NCBI GenBank assembly: GCA_900319245.1
Contig: ONNQ01000016.1
Span: 590-64,589 of the forward strand
Reading direction: 5' to 3'
DNA length: 64,000 nt
Source of the DNA: an uncultured Lachnospiraceae bacterium
GTDB taxonomy: Bacteria; Bacillota; Clostridia; Lachnospirales; Lachnospiraceae
The notes under the pieces were generated by a model. That model made no database searches, had not been told where the DNA came from, and worked only from the letters and a program-made list of their open reading frames with translations. Shown here piece after piece: positions 42,787 to 53,293 of this stretch; the stretch's first letter is position 1, and each line of letters opens with the position of its first letter. A program made the position numbers and the translations under genes.

Positions 42787-44025
42787 TTAGTTAAGCGGAT
42801 ACTTGTCGGTAATTGTCTTGATGATGGCCCTGGCCTCCTCAATGCCCGCCTCTCTCTTTTTGATGACGATGGAGATGGCCTCTGCCACGCGGTCAAAATC
42901 TTCCGTATTCAGGCCGCGCGTGGTCGCCGCCGGCGTTCCCAGGCGGATGCCGCTGGTCACGAACGGTGATCGCTGCTCGTTGGGAATGGTGTTCTTGTTG
43001 GCTGTGATGCAAGCCTCGTCCAGCCACTTCTCCACTTCCTTGCCAGTCAGGTCATAACGGGTCAGATCGACCAGCATCAGGTGGTTGTCTGTGCCGCCGG
43101 ACACGATATCGATGTCTCTCGCCTGCAGGCCGCTGCAGAGCGCCTTCGCGTTGTCGATGACGTTCTGCGCATAGACCTTGAAGGAGGGATCCAGTGCTTC
43201 CTTGAAGCAGACAGCCTTGGCTGCGATCACATGCTCAAGAGGACCGCCCTGGATGCCGGGGAATACAGCCTTGTTGAAGTTGTACTTCTTAGCCGCTTCC
43301 GCATTGGCGAGGATCAGGCCGCCTCTGGGACCTCTGAGGGTCTTGTGGGTCGTCGTCGTAACAACGTCCGCATAGGGGAAGGGACTGGGATGAAGGCCTG
43401 CTGCCACAAGTCCCGCGATGTGCGCGATATCGGCCATCAGGACTGCGCCGCATGCATCCGCCGCTTCTCTGAACTTTGCAAAATCAATGGTTCTTCCATA
43501 GGCAGACGCGCCTGCGATGATCAGCTTGGGCTTATGCTCAATCGCGATCTTCTTGAGCTCATCATAATCGATAAAACCGTTCTCATCGACGCCATAGGGA
43601 ACAATGTTAAAGTAAGAGCCGGAGATATTGGCCGCGCTTCCGTGGGTCAGATGGCCGCCCTGGTTGAGGTTCATGCCCATCATGGTATCGCCGGGCTTCA
43701 GAATCGCGAACTCCACAGCAAGGTTCGCCTGTGCGCCGGAGTGGGGCTGCACGTTTGCGTACTCACAGCCAAAGAGCTTCTTCGCTCTCTCGATGGCCAA
43801 CGTCTCAATTTCATCGATGACAGCACATCCGCCATAATACCGTTTTCCGGAGTATCCTTCGGCATATTTATTGGTCAGGGGGCTTCCCATAGCCGCCATA
43901 ACAGCTTTGCTGGTCCAGTTCTCAGAGGCGATCAGTTCAATGTGATCGTTCTGCCTCTGCACTTCTTTTTCAATGGCAGCCGCAATTTCCGGGTCGGTCA
44001 ATCTAACTTCTTCGATCGAATACAT
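42787..44025 (-). CDS. glyA: serine hydroxymethyltransferase
   Basis: A 412-residue PLP enzyme interconverting serine and glycine with tetrahydrofolate. The start [18 protein letters not shown] at 44025 follows AGGAGGA; an upstream extension of 76 codons lacks homology and runs into the promoter. Motifs: [38 protein letters not shown], the PLP-lysine segment [16 protein letters not shown], and the C-terminal [18 protein letters not shown]. It is monocistronic, with its own promoter and terminator. Confidence 0.97.
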   Translation of the reverse strand: MYSIEEVRLTDPEIAAAIEKEVQRQNDHIELIASENWTSKAVMAAMGSPLTNKYAEGYSGKRYYGGCAVIDEIETLAIERAKKLFGCEYANVQPHSGAQANLAVEFAILKPGDTMMGMNLNQGGHLTHGSAANISGSYFNIVPYGVDENGFIDYDELKKIAIEHKPKLIIAGASAYGRTIDFAKFREAADACGAVLMADIAHIAGLVAAGLHPSPFPYADVVTTTTHKTLRGPRGGLILANAEAAKKYNFNKAVFPGIQGGPLEHVIAAKAVCFKEALDPSFKVYAQNVIDNAKALCSGLQARDIDIVSGGTDNHLMLVDLTRYDLTGKEVEKWLDEACITANKNTIPNEQRSPFVTSGIRLGTPAATTRGLNTEDFDRVAEAISIVIKKREAGIEEARAIIKTITDKYPLN

Positions 44026-44090
44026 GTAATTCCTCCTGTCATGCTTTTGTGGGGCGGACATTCGTCTTTTTTTAGAAGTCGCCAATCGTA

Positions 44091-44119
44091 AGTATAACAA
44101 GGTCATAAACGCTCTGCAA
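44091..44119 (-). promoter_or_regulatory. glyA promoter
   Basis: Minus strand: TTGCAG (44114-44119), 17-bp spacer, TATACT (44091-44096). Confidence 0.75.
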
Positions 44120-44305
44120 GAGAATCTTCCACTAAAACCGATGGCTAAGCCGGCGTCTTCGTTGTTCATTCTGCTTCTTTTTGCGTGCAGCACTTGCATT
44201 TGGGGCTGATTCGATGTAGAATTCGCACGATGGTTAAGGTTTTTGAACAACATCTTTCAAATCCAGATTTTAAAAAATGTATTTTATCCAAATAGAGGAG
44301 ATTCT

Positions 44306-45070
44306 ATGACAAAGAATCGGTTTTCTTATGCCGAACGCCCACTTGGATCTCTCGTCACAAAGCGCCTGTCGCCTCCGCTCCAACGCAAAGCAAGGCTGGC
44401 GGTCCCCATGGCGCTCTACATGCTCTTCTATCTGACCTCTTTTATGGTCATAGAGAGCTGGAACAGATTGCATTACACAGTGATTCACACAGTGGTGGAT
44501 GATATGATTCCTTTTTGTGAGTTATTCATCATTCCCTATCTGCTGTGGTTTCTCTATGTAAGCGTTTTCACGCTCTGCATGCTGTTTACGGACGAAAAGA
44601 GTTACCACGAGATCTGTACGAATCTGGCGATCGGAATGACAGTATTCATCATCGTCTCGGCGATTTTCCCCAACATCCTGTTCCTGCGGCCGCAGGTGAT
44701 GCCCAGAGACAATGTGCTCACCCGCCTCTGCGCAGCCTTGTATGCAATCGATACGCCGACCAATGTGACCCCGAGCATCCACGTGTATAACTCCATTGCC
44801 GTGATGGTCGCAGCGGTCAAGACGAATGCGAGACCCTTCAGGTCCTGGTACATGAAGATCGCTATGGCACTTATGGGGCTCTCGATCATCCTGGCCACAA
44901 TGTTCATCAAACAGCACTCCTTCTCCGATGTGGTCATCGCGACGGGACTTTCCCTTTGTTCCTACATTCTCGTGTACAAGCTTGGATTCGTGTTCATTCC
45001 ACAGGAAGGCATTCGATTCCGCAATCGCAAGGTGAGAAGGCGCGTCCGCAAAGGGGCGCTCTCCGCGTGA
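44306..45070 (+). CDS. PAP2/Aur1-like membrane phosphatase
   Basis: A 254-residue protein with about six transmembrane segments. The phosphatase motifs are PSIHVYNS (156-163) and KQHSFSDVV (202-210), the second and third PAP2 blocks; the first block (KxxxxxxRP) is not clear. This pattern fits the inositol phosphotransferase/PAP2-like group acting on lipid or phosphorylated substrates at the membrane. The start is set by AGAGGAG; an upstream in-frame ATG has no site. The C-terminus is very basic. Confidence 0.8.
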   Translation: MTKNRFSYAERPLGSLVTKRLSPPLQRKARLAVPMALYMLFYLTSFMVIESWNRLHYTVIHTVVDDMIPFCELFIIPYLLWFLYVSVFTLCMLFTDEKSYHEICTNLAIGMTVFIIVSAIFPNILFLRPQVMPRDNVLTRLCAALYAIDTPTNVTPSIHVYNSIAVMVAAVKTNARPFRSWYMKIAMALMGLSIILATMFIKQHSFSDVVIATGLSLCSYILVYKLGFVFIPQEGIRFRNRKVRRRVRKGALSA

Positions 45071-45111
45071 CCACTTTGATGGTTGTCAAAGCATTGCAGA
45101 TATGAATTAAA

Positions 45112-45145
45112 AAATCCCGCATGACGTTGCTGTCATGCGGGATTT
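45112..45145. terminator. bidirectional terminator (PAP2-like and LCP genes)
   Basis: Fourteen-bp stem AAATCCCGCATGAC/GTCATGCGGGATTT with a six-base loop; T-runs flank both ends. It serves the convergent genes on both sides. Confidence 0.85.
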
Positions 45146-45167
45146 TTATAATTCTATTCTTTTCTGC

Positions 45168-46721
45168 TCACTGGGCAGAGGCGGTCGTTACAGCGGTATT
45201 GTTGTAACCCTCGTGCAGGATCATCTCGATTCTCGCCGCGTTGACCTTGACGCTGGCGTCATCAGGCCACATGACGTAAAGCGGCGTGGAGCCCGCGGAA
45301 TAGGTGGTCTCCAGCGCGCTTTCGCCCTGCTCTGCCGTCTGCTTGAGAATCTCCCAGTGCGCATTGTCTGTCAGCTGCATGTTGACCAGCTCCGCGATCT
45401 TCTCCTGCGGCATGTTGAGCTGGAAGAAACCGTCCAGGCTGTCCAGAATGTCCGCGTAATGCGGCAGGATCGCAGGGGACATCATCTTCTCCAGAAGCGC
45501 CTTGAGCACCTGCTCCTGGTTGCGTCCTCTCTGGTTATCGCCGTCTGCGAAGCTGTATCTCTCTCTGCAGAAGGCCAGAACCTGGTCGCCGAACATATCG
45601 TGCCAGCCCTTGTCGAAGTGATATTCGTCTGTGTAGCAGTCGAAGGGATACTCGACATAGACGTCCAGTCCGTCCATCGCGTCGACAAGCTTGATCAGCG
45701 TATCGAAGTTGACGCGGACGAAATAGGTGATATCCACGCCGTAGAGCTCCTCAAGGGTTCGCATCGACGCATCGACGCCGTAAATGCCGGCATGGGTGAG
45801 CTTATCGCGCACGCCGTTCGAAACCTCCGGAATCGGCACGTAATAATCTCTGGGAGTGGACGTCAGGAGGATCTTCTTGGTCTTGGGATTGACCGTTACG
45901 ATGATATTGACGTCGCTTCGGCTGGTCTGCGAGATATCGCCGTAGACGTCGATACCGCTGATCAAAATATTGAAGGGCTCTCCTACTTTGACATCTCCCT
46001 TGTCAATACTGGTCTCAATGCCGTACTGATACAGCACTCTGACCTGGTCCTCATATTCGTCATTTTCAAGGGATTCCGCAATGACCGACGTGTACGCCTT
46101 GTTGTAGATCGCGGCGTCGACTTCGCCGTCCAGCAGCGCCTTGGCTGCCTCGATATCACTGCTGTACTCCTTGACGTTGATCTTGGAGGAGAGAACGTCC
46201 TCAATGTCCGCGATCATCGCATTGCTGCCGCCGGTCTCCGAGGAGGACCTGTGAATGGAATAATTGTAATCACGGGCGTCTCCCAGATCCTGTGCGGGGT
46301 CATCCGCGCGGACAACGACGACCATATTATCTGTCTTGAGCGCCTTACTGCCGACGGACAAAAGGCCCATGGTCTTGTTGAAATAGGTCGTGAGCACCAG
46401 GACCAATACGATCATCACGGCGCTGATGCCGGTTCCCGCAATGCGGATCTTTCTGCTGCGGCGCAGGTTCATCAGCAGCGTAACGGCTGCAAGAAACGCA
46501 AATACCAAAAAGATCAAGAACATGTACTTCATAGGAAGCATGCGGGATCTCGCGATCGTGATCACAAGGATCAGCGACAGCAGTGCCTGGATGATAAACG
46601 CCACACGGCCTGTAATTCTTATGTATCGGTTGATCTTTCTCTGTTGTGCTTTCCGCTTACTGACAGCGCGCTTTCTCTTCTGTGTTCGTTTCCTCTGCGG
46701 ACTGACTTTCTCACTGTTCAT
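45168..46721 (-). CDS. LytR-CpsA-Psr (LCP) family cell-wall glycopolymer ligase
   Basis: A protein of about 517 residues. It has a very basic N-terminal cytoplasmic tail (QRKRTQKRKRAVSKRKAQQR), three or so transmembrane helices, an accessory extracellular domain, and the LCP domain (NILISGIDVYGDISQTSRSD; TPRDYYVPIP; THAGIYGVDASMRTLEELYG). It transfers wall teichoic-acid-like or capsule polymers to peptidoglycan. Three ATGs lie close together; 46721 is preferred because GAGG is six bases upstream. Confidence 0.92.
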   Translation of the reverse strand: MNSEKVSPQRKRTQKRKRAVSKRKAQQRKINRYIRITGRVAFIIQALLSLILVITIARSRMLPMKYMFLIFLVFAFLAAVTLLMNLRRSRKIRIAGTGISAVMIVLVLVLTTYFNKTMGLLSVGSKALKTDNMVVVVRADDPAQDLGDARDYNYSIHRSSSETGGSNAMIADIEDVLSSKINVKEYSSDIEAAKALLDGEVDAAIYNKAYTSVIAESLENDEYEDQVRVLYQYGIETSIDKGDVKVGEPFNILISGIDVYGDISQTSRSDVNIIVTVNPKTKKILLTSTPRDYYVPIPEVSNGVRDKLTHAGIYGVDASMRTLEELYGVDITYFVRVNFDTLIKLVDAMDGLDVYVEYPFDCYTDEYHFDKGWHDMFGDQVLAFCRERYSFADGDNQRGRNQEQVLKALLEKMMSPAILPHYADILDSLDGFFQLNMPQEKIAELVNMQLTDNAHWEILKQTAEQGESALETTYSAGSTPLYVMWPDDASVKVNAARIEMILHEGYNNTAVTTASAQ

Positions 46722-46810
46722 ATTCATCCTCATTTATATGCACAAAAACACACAATCTTTACAATACCTTTAGATAAAATACTCTATTTGCCCCGTAAAT
46801 GCAATGTTTA

Positions 46811-47623
46811 TCAGCTTTTTGAGGCGTTCATCATGACAGATTTTTCCATACATGCGCGCGTTCCTTCGATGACCGCGGTGCGAAGGCCCTTCTCTTCCAG
46901 CACCCGGACCGCCTCGATCGTCGTACCGGCCGGGGAGCAGACCATATCCTTGAGTTCTCCCGGATGTTTGCCTGTCTCCAGCATCATCTTCGCGCTGCCA
47001 AGTACCGCCTGTCCGACAAACTGATACGCCTGCGCTCTGGGCATGCCGCCCAGGACCGCCGCGTCAGCCATGGCTTCCATTATCATAAAAATGTAGGCGG
47101 GAGAACTGCCGCTCACCGCCGTGACGACGTCAAACAGGCTCTCCGGCACGACCTCAAATCTTCCGAAGGTCCTGCACAGGTCCGCAACCGCCTGCATTTG
47201 CGCTTGCGAGACAGACTCGCTTGCGCAAGCGGCCGTCATACCCTCTCCCACCAGGGCCGGCGTATTGGGCATCAGACGGATCAGGCGGACGTCGTGATAA
47301 AGCGCCTTCTGATAATAGGCCAGGCTCCGTCCAGCCACAATGCTGACGACCAGTTGATCGGGCCGTATCACGTCTTTGATCTCGTCGATCACGCCGTCCA
47401 AAAACTGCGGTTTGACGCAGAGAAAGAGAGTGCCGGCTTCCTTCGCGACTTCCCGGTTGTCGCCTGTCATTGCGATCTGATAGAGCGCCTCCGCCTTTTC
47501 CCTGCTTGCGGCCGACTTGCAGGAACCGATGATCTGCGAAGCGTCCGCTTTCTTACTCTGTAAAAGGCCCCCGATCATGGCGCCCGCCATATTTCCGACG
47601 CCGATAAATCCGTATTCTCTCAT
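46811..47623 (-). CDS. proC: pyrroline-5-carboxylate reductase
   Basis: A 270-residue NAD(P)H-dependent enzyme, last step of proline synthesis. The nucleotide-binding start YGFIGVGNMAGAMIGGLL and the C-terminal signature segment PGELKDMVCSPAGTTIEAV are clear. The start at 47623 has AGGGAG; a long upstream extension is non-homologous. It is divergent from the lipoprotein gene. Confidence 0.95.
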   Translation of the reverse strand: MREYGFIGVGNMAGAMIGGLLQSKKADASQIIGSCKSAASREKAEALYQIAMTGDNREVAKEAGTLFLCVKPQFLDGVIDEIKDVIRPDQLVVSIVAGRSLAYYQKALYHDVRLIRLMPNTPALVGEGMTAACASESVSQAQMQAVADLCRTFGRFEVVPESLFDVVTAVSGSSPAYIFMIMEAMADAAVLGGMPRAQAYQFVGQAVLGSAKMMLETGKHPGELKDMVCSPAGTTIEAVRVLEEKGLRTAVIEGTRACMEKSVMMNASKS

Positions 47624-47799
47624 ATAACTCCCTTTCTCCCAATGTTTTGCCTTCGCCCGCTGCCGTCTTTCATTTGTGCTCTCTATTTTATGGTATGATT
47701 GTAAAAAGAATCGGCCAAGCGGTCTGTTCTTTCGATCTATTATTGCGTTTACAACATGTACCATCTTATCACATTTATAAGATACTGAGGTATTCATCC

Positions 47800-49719
47800 A
47801 TGCTATTTTCACACAATCATCGCCCTTGGCGCAAATTTTTTCTACTCGTGTGGGTCAGTTTTCTTGTTCTGACCGCCTGCACTGGGCAAACAGGGCAGAC
47901 CGGGGACCCTGACAAGCGGGCGGTTCTCTCTTTTTTAACCCCTCTTCAAATAGAGTCCGCGAGCGGACGCCTGTACGACCTCACTTCTATGGTCGAGCGT
48001 CAGGACGGTACGCTCATCAGCTGCGGTCTCTATGATGCGACGCACCTGATGCTCCTCTACAGCACAGACGAAAGCGGCGATGGCAATATTACAAATATTT
48101 CACATTGCGAGGTCCAAACGCTGGATTTACAGGACGGAACGCTGGCGGATCTCGCCTCGTTTGACCGGGCTGCGGACGCCGCAGATCACATGGGAGATGA
48201 TTGGGATCAGTGGGGCACAGAGGAAATCCGGCTTCTGTCCGCAGATCCCCTATGTGTGTACGACCGCCGCAAAGCCGTCCTCTACCTGCCGGACGTAACG
48301 ACCGATCCGCTTCCTCTTCCCATATGGCTTTCGGACGCCGACATCCATGCGCTGGACGGACGCCTTTGGCTCTCCTCCGGGCGGGGCATGGTGTGCGAGA
48401 TCACCGAAAAAGGGATTTCTGCCCCGGTCTGGACGCTCCCCCACGCCTATGGTCCCCTCACGCCGGTCGTCACAGGCCATAGCGGCGTGCTGTCTTTTGT
48501 CACCAGCCTGCGCACGGAGCCCTCTGCGCGCATTTTCGTGGACGTAGACCCTGTCAGCGGAGAGAGCGCGTTCTACCAATGCGACATGGATCCGGCCCGC
48601 TTTGCAGCCTATGAGGACGGGCGCCTTCTGGGCACCTCGTTTCGATCAGATCCTGCTGTTTTCGTCTGCGATCCGGCGCAAGGCGTCAAAACAGAGCTCG
48701 TCCTTCCCGCCCCGGTCCAGGATCTTCTGCGCGGCAGCGCGGCGAAACAGACGTCCCGAAAGGGCGGCGAAGCGCTCCATTTTGGAACCGGTTCTCTTCC
48801 TTTGTGCGGCGACTGGTGCTGCTGGACCCTGCAGGACGACCGCATGCGTCTGGTTCGGGTCTATCTCTGGGACACAGCGTCCACCGAAAGCGCCTCCTGG
48901 AAAGCGCCCGAAACCCGCTCCTTCACGCCGCCCGCGGCTGCCGATTACGGCGATCTGAGCCGCAAAGCCTCGGCACTGGAGGACCAATACGGCGTCCGGA
49001 TCGTGCTGGGTGAAAATATTCCGTCCGAGTTTGCCGATTACGCCGCGCAGCCGGTCACCGACGGCCCTGTGATCGACGGCTCCCTCTCTGTCCTGGAAAA
49101 CGTATTATCCCTGTATCCGGATGGCTATTTTGACGCGCTGCGAGGAAGCTATTACCGGGACATTGTCTTCTACCTGACGGGCCCCTTGACGCCGCTCAAC
49201 CAGGACGCCAATATCTCTAACGCGGGCGCCTTCGCCACGGAGTCCTGCGGCGTCATGCAGCTCGCCTTCGATCTCTATGACGATCTTTCGCCCGATACCG
49301 TGATCCATGAGCTGACACACGCCGCGGATTACCGTTTTCTGGGAGAGGGGCTCTGGGACGAGGATGCGTGGAACCGATTGAATCCGGAAGGATTTGTCTA
49401 TTACGGCGCCTACATCGATGAAAACGGGGAGAGCTACGAGACCGCCGGCAGCTCTGCCAATACGGCTTTGGGCAGGGAAGCCGCCGATGCGGTCTACTTC
49501 ATTGATCCTTACAGCAAGACCTACGCCATGGAGGACCGCGCGAGGCTCATGGAAAACCTGCTTTCCGGCAGCAGCCCCTACGCCTATTGCTTCCAGGGCG
49601 CGCATGTACAGGAAAAGCTGCGCTACTATTTCCGTTTTCTGAGAAAAACGCTGGGCGATGAAACGTGGCCTGCCCGCACAAGCTGGGAGGAGGCCCTGGA
49701 AAGAAATTCTGATTCTTGA
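47800..49719 (+). CDS. lipoprotein with C-terminal zinc metallopeptidase-like domain
   Basis: A 639-residue exported lipoprotein: basic N-terminus, hydrophobic core and lipobox LTAC (Cys27). Residues of roughly 60-400 have a repetitive beta layout (propeller-like). The C-terminal domain has HELTH at 503-507 (VIHELTHAADYRF) and a candidate third zinc ligand Glu578 in YAMEDRARLMENLL, so it is a gluzincin-like peptidase in appearance. No named family could be recognised. The start at 47800 has GAGG nine bases upstream. Confidence 0.8.
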   Translation: MLFSHNHRPWRKFFLLVWVSFLVLTACTGQTGQTGDPDKRAVLSFLTPLQIESASGRLYDLTSMVERQDGTLISCGLYDATHLMLLYSTDESGDGNITNISHCEVQTLDLQDGTLADLASFDRAADAADHMGDDWDQWGTEEIRLLSADPLCVYDRRKAVLYLPDVTTDPLPLPIWLSDADIHALDGRLWLSSGRGMVCEITEKGISAPVWTLPHAYGPLTPVVTGHSGVLSFVTSLRTEPSARIFVDVDPVSGESAFYQCDMDPARFAAYEDGRLLGTSFRSDPAVFVCDPAQGVKTELVLPAPVQDLLRGSAAKQTSRKGGEALHFGTGSLPLCGDWCCWTLQDDRMRLVRVYLWDTASTESASWKAPETRSFTPPAAADYGDLSRKASALEDQYGVRIVLGENIPSEFADYAAQPVTDGPVIDGSLSVLENVLSLYPDGYFDALRGSYYRDIVFYLTGPLTPLNQDANISNAGAFATESCGVMQLAFDLYDDLSPDTVIHELTHAADYRFLGEGLWDEDAWNRLNPEGFVYYGAYIDENGESYETAGSSANTALGREAADAVYFIDPYSKTYAMEDRARLMENLLSGSSPYAYCFQGAHVQEKLRYYFRFLRKTLGDETWPARTSWEEALERNSDS

Positions 49720-49765
49720 TCCTATGGCAGAAAAGATTGCCATGTATACTACCCTACAGCGAAAA

Positions 49766-49803
49766 GACCCCCGTCCTGCTCCCCAAAGGCGCAGGCGGGG
49801 GTC
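49766..49803. terminator. terminator between the lipoprotein and HAD genes
   Basis: Stem GACCCCCG...CGGGGGTC with an added CCTGC/GCAGG pairing and an 11-base loop; AAAAG flanks it on the left, giving CTTTT on the minus strand. Confidence 0.75.
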
Positions 49804-49877
49804 CGCTTGTACTTTATTCGTTATTAGATTCGTTATTGGATTCGCTGTTTAATCCACGCTTTTATGCACGCTATTAA

Positions 49878-50642
49878 TCACGCTTCTTTTTCCAGCGTCT
49901 CAATCGCCTGGGATACGGAGAGCACAGTATGGTCGGCCGCGCTTATGAGGGCCTCCGGCGAAGTCGGGAAGGTAAATCCAACGTCCGCCGCCTCGATCAG
50001 GGGCAGATCGTTAAAGGAATCTCCGATCCCGCCCATCTTTCCGATCGAAAACAGTTCTTTTGCCTTCGCGGCGCCGGTTCCCTTGGAGCAGCCGGCCGCA
50101 ACAATATCCACATTGACAAGGTTCTGGAAGGCCGCTGCCCTGTCGCCGTATTCCTCTTGTATGCACTGTACAGCTTCTGCCGCCGCCTCTTCATCCGGAA
50201 GCCGCATGGAGATGCCGTAAATGCGGTCCGCCGGGAGCTCGTCGCAGGACTCGATCTGGATCTGCAGCGGATATTCCATCTTGCAGAGCGCGTAGACGTG
50301 TCCGTCCGCATGGACGACTACCAGCGCCTTGTCCTTAAACCGATTGTAGATGGCCTCCGTTGTCGCAAGGTCCAGACAGTGCTTGTCCAGAACGGTGCCT
50401 TTTCCATCGATGATCAGCGCGCCGCTCACGGAAATAATAAAGTCCGGGTGCATAAAGTGCCCGATCGTATCCAGTATGCTGTCCGGGGATCGTCCGGTAC
50501 AGATTCCGAATAATCCGCCTCTTTTTTGAAAGAAGAGGATCTCGAAGATATCCTGCGCCTTGAATTGTTCCTCTGTATTACGGAAAAACAGCGTATTGTC
50601 GAAATCGCTGATCAGTGCTGTTTTCTTATTTTGTTCGTTCAT
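49878..50642 (-). CDS. HAD-superfamily (Cof-type) phosphatase
   Basis: A 254-residue HAD IIB hydrolase. Motif I is ALISDFDNTLF (the nucleophile Asp in DFDNT), with FGICTGRSPD (motif II), and GGIGDSFNDLPLIEAA (motif IV DSFND). It probably dephosphorylates sugar phosphates or cofactors; the substrate is not predictable. It is 49 bases after the histidine kinase gene, probably co-transcribed. Confidence 0.88.
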   Translation of the reverse strand: MNEQNKKTALISDFDNTLFFRNTEEQFKAQDIFEILFFQKRGGLFGICTGRSPDSILDTIGHFMHPDFIISVSGALIIDGKGTVLDKHCLDLATTEAIYNRFKDKALVVVHADGHVYALCKMEYPLQIQIESCDELPADRIYGISMRLPDEEAAAEAVQCIQEEYGDRAAAFQNLVNVDIVAAGCSKGTGAAKAKELFSIGKMGGIGDSFNDLPLIEAADVGFTFPTSPEALISAADHTVLSVSQAIETLEKEA

Positions 50643-50691
50643 ACTGCTCCTCATTTTCCCATCCGGCTCTGGTCAGCCCCTTTTTCTATGA

Positions 50692-53238
50692 TCAGACAGG
50701 AAGGATCATTCCCAGGATCGTTTTCAACGATTCGGGGTCCACAGGCTTTGCAATATAGCCGTCCATCCCCGCGCTGCGGGCCTTTTCCATGTCCTCGTCA
50801 AACGCATTGGCTGTCATCGCGATGATCGGGATCTCGGCGTGCTCCTTGTCATAGAGCCTTCGGATACTCCTTGCCGCCTCGTAGCCGTCGATTCCGGGCA
50901 TCTGGATATCCATTAAGATCGCATCGTAATACTCCTTGTCCGATCTCGCGATCATGACAACGGACGTCTCGCCGTCTTCTGCCGTCTCCACCAGATAGCC
51001 GTCATCTTCTAAAAGTTCCTTTGCGATCTCTCTGTTGAGCTCGTTGTCCTCGACCACAAGGAGCCGTCTCGGACCGCTCTTTTTGCGTGCGCCGCGCGTT
51101 CTTTTATGCGTGAATACCGCCGTCTTGGCCGGTATTGAAATCGCATTCTCTGTATTGTCCCTAAGAAGCGCCGTGACAGACGCAGTCTCCTCTTGCTTGT
51201 CGCATTCTTTGCAGCGCATAGCCAGATGCACGGTGATCACGGTTCCTCTGCCCTGCATGCTGTCTACCGTCATGGAGCCGCCCATGGAGTCCACAATGCC
51301 TTTACAGATGGGCATTCCAAGACCGCTTCCCATGACTTTACTGACAGTCGTATTATTCTCTCTCTCAAAGGGTTCGAAGAGCTTCTTCTGGAACTCCCTG
51401 CTGATTCCTATGCCCGTATCGCTGACCACAAACGCAAGGGTCGTATACCCTGTCGGTGCGCCCGCGCCTTCCGAGACTTCCAGTTTGACTCTGCCCTGCC
51501 TGGGCGTATACTTCACCGCATTGCTGAGAAGATTGAGCAGCAGCTGCGTCATTCTCAGCTTGTCGCAGAGCACGTATTCGGGCACGGTGTCTGCCACCTG
51601 GAAGGTATATTCATGTCTGTGCGCCATGATCTCCGGTTTCATGAGATCCGTGACTTCCTCGATCAGCTCCCGAAGGTTGATCCAGGACTCCTCCAATACC
51701 ATTCTGCCGCTCTCGATCCGGCTCATATCCAGTACGTTATTGATCAGCTGCAGCAGATGATTGCTGGACGCCATGATTTTCTGCAGACTGTCCCTCACCT
51801 TTTCAGGATCGTCTATGTGCGCCGAGGCAATATTGGCAAATCCAATGATGGCGTTCATAGGCGTGCGGATATCGTGGGACATATTGGAGAGGAAGGCGCT
51901 CTTGGCGTCATCCGCGTGCCTTGCCTGCTCCAGGGCTGCTTCGAGAAGCCTTCTCTTTCTGAGTTCTTCCTGCCTCTCTTCTTCAATGTTGGCAAATCCA
52001 AGCAGCATCTGTATGGGTTTGCCCGTTCCGATCCGGACAGCCTTCACCTGATAGTATTGCGGCGCACCTGTATTGCCGGTACGGAAGGAAAATGTGAATC
52101 CGCCTTTTTTGTGGAGTGTTTCCACCGCATGATGGATATCGGTCTGGAGAAGGAAATTATCCCTGTCCTGCCTGGAAACGCCCTGATAGGCAAACGCCTC
52201 TATCGTATCTGTGTAGCTGGGCGAGAAAATCCGCCTGTACTTGTTGACGATCTTGTCGTTGCGCCTGTAGATCTCGTAGGTGTCTGCATCCAGATCGACC
52301 AGATATACCGACTCATACTCCTTGGTAAGGCCCATGATCAGGTCCATCCGCCTGGTGTTCTCAATCTCGATTTTCTTGCGCTCCGTCACATCGCGCAGAA
52401 TGATCAGGCCCATAATATCGCCGGTCGTCTCATCCTTGGAGAGGACCATGATCTGTCTGAGCCAGAGCCGTTTTCCATTTTTATCCTGGATCATATATTC
52501 TGTCCAGAGCTCTTTTTGGCCCATCTCATACATAGTGATGAGATTTTCTATGCGCACCAGTTCTTCATACTGCTCCTTATTGTCGGACAGGATCCGCTTC
52601 GCCCATTTGGCGGAATGGTAGGAAAATGCGCCCGTGATCTCAGATTCCTTTATGTAATAAAAAATATCACGATCCAGATTCTGGATCGATGTGATCTCAT
52701 CCCGGGTCACGTTGATTTCAAACGTCCCCATAGAATTATAGACGACTGTGCTCTGGTAGGTACGCCCCTCTGGATCGGTGTGCCGGATGTCTGCCGTCAC
52801 TTCCGTTGTGCCTCTGAACCGTTCCGGAGCGCTGCGATCTGTCCCTGCAGCTCCGCTGCTCTCACCATCCCGTATGCAGGCAAACACCTTGACCGGCATG
52901 CCATCCCGCTTCATGGCGACCCGGTTCTCCACTCGTTTCCATTTGCCGTCCTGCATCTGATACGACAGTGTAAAGCAGTTCGTCTCGGCCAGGTTCTTGC
53001 GGAGGTTTTCGATGCTTCCCTGGATCATCCGCCACTGCGAGTACTCCGGATCCAGCCGTGTATTGCTGTAAATGTGGTTGAATTCTGAATACGTCCTCGT
53101 GAAGACGGGATCCATATAAGACACGTCACCCGCCTCCATGACCTTTTCGATCGTGTCATTTTCCAGATCGATCAGATAGACGCGGCTGTATTCGTTCAGA
53201 AAGGATTGCAGAAGTATTTCTTTATAATCGCTAGTCAT
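50692..53238 (-). CDS. hybrid sensor histidine kinase with receiver domain
   Basis: An 848-residue protein with several PAS-like sensor repeats (SRVYLIDLENDTIEKVMEAG; ESVYLVDLDADTYEIYRRND), and no transmembrane segment seen, so probably cytoplasmic. HisKA has NMSHDIRTPMNAIIGFANIA with phospho-accepting His455. The HATPase has VVSDTGIGISREFQKKLFEP and GSGLGMPICKGIV. The C-terminal receiver has Asp777 in DAILMDIQMPGIDGYEAARS. No HPt domain or separate partner is present nearby, so its output is unknown. Confidence 0.94.
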   Translation of the reverse strand: MTSDYKEILLQSFLNEYSRVYLIDLENDTIEKVMEAGDVSYMDPVFTRTYSEFNHIYSNTRLDPEYSQWRMIQGSIENLRKNLAETNCFTLSYQMQDGKWKRVENRVAMKRDGMPVKVFACIRDGESSGAAGTDRSAPERFRGTTEVTADIRHTDPEGRTYQSTVVYNSMGTFEINVTRDEITSIQNLDRDIFYYIKESEITGAFSYHSAKWAKRILSDNKEQYEELVRIENLITMYEMGQKELWTEYMIQDKNGKRLWLRQIMVLSKDETTGDIMGLIILRDVTERKKIEIENTRRMDLIMGLTKEYESVYLVDLDADTYEIYRRNDKIVNKYRRIFSPSYTDTIEAFAYQGVSRQDRDNFLLQTDIHHAVETLHKKGGFTFSFRTGNTGAPQYYQVKAVRIGTGKPIQMLLGFANIEEERQEELRKRRLLEAALEQARHADDAKSAFLSNMSHDIRTPMNAIIGFANIASAHIDDPEKVRDSLQKIMASSNHLLQLINNVLDMSRIESGRMVLEESWINLRELIEEVTDLMKPEIMAHRHEYTFQVADTVPEYVLCDKLRMTQLLLNLLSNAVKYTPRQGRVKLEVSEGAGAPTGYTTLAFVVSDTGIGISREFQKKLFEPFERENNTTVSKVMGSGLGMPICKGIVDSMGGSMTVDSMQGRGTVITVHLAMRCKECDKQEETASVTALLRDNTENAISIPAKTAVFTHKRTRGARKKSGPRRLLVVEDNELNREIAKELLEDDGYLVETAEDGETSVVMIARSDKEYYDAILMDIQMPGIDGYEAARSIRRLYDKEHAEIPIIAMTANAFDEDMEKARSAGMDGYIAKPVDPESLKTILGMILPV

Positions 53239-53293
53239 TGTATCTCCTTTTCCTCGCAAACACACAAGTTCGTAAACTGTCAAGAGCGAACGA

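Noticed and set aside
51193-53088. 631-codon open frame on the plus strand
   Set aside because: It is antisense to the hybrid histidine kinase, which has clear PAS, HisKA, HATPase and receiver motifs. It has no ribosome binding site and low-complexity, His/Arg-rich content.
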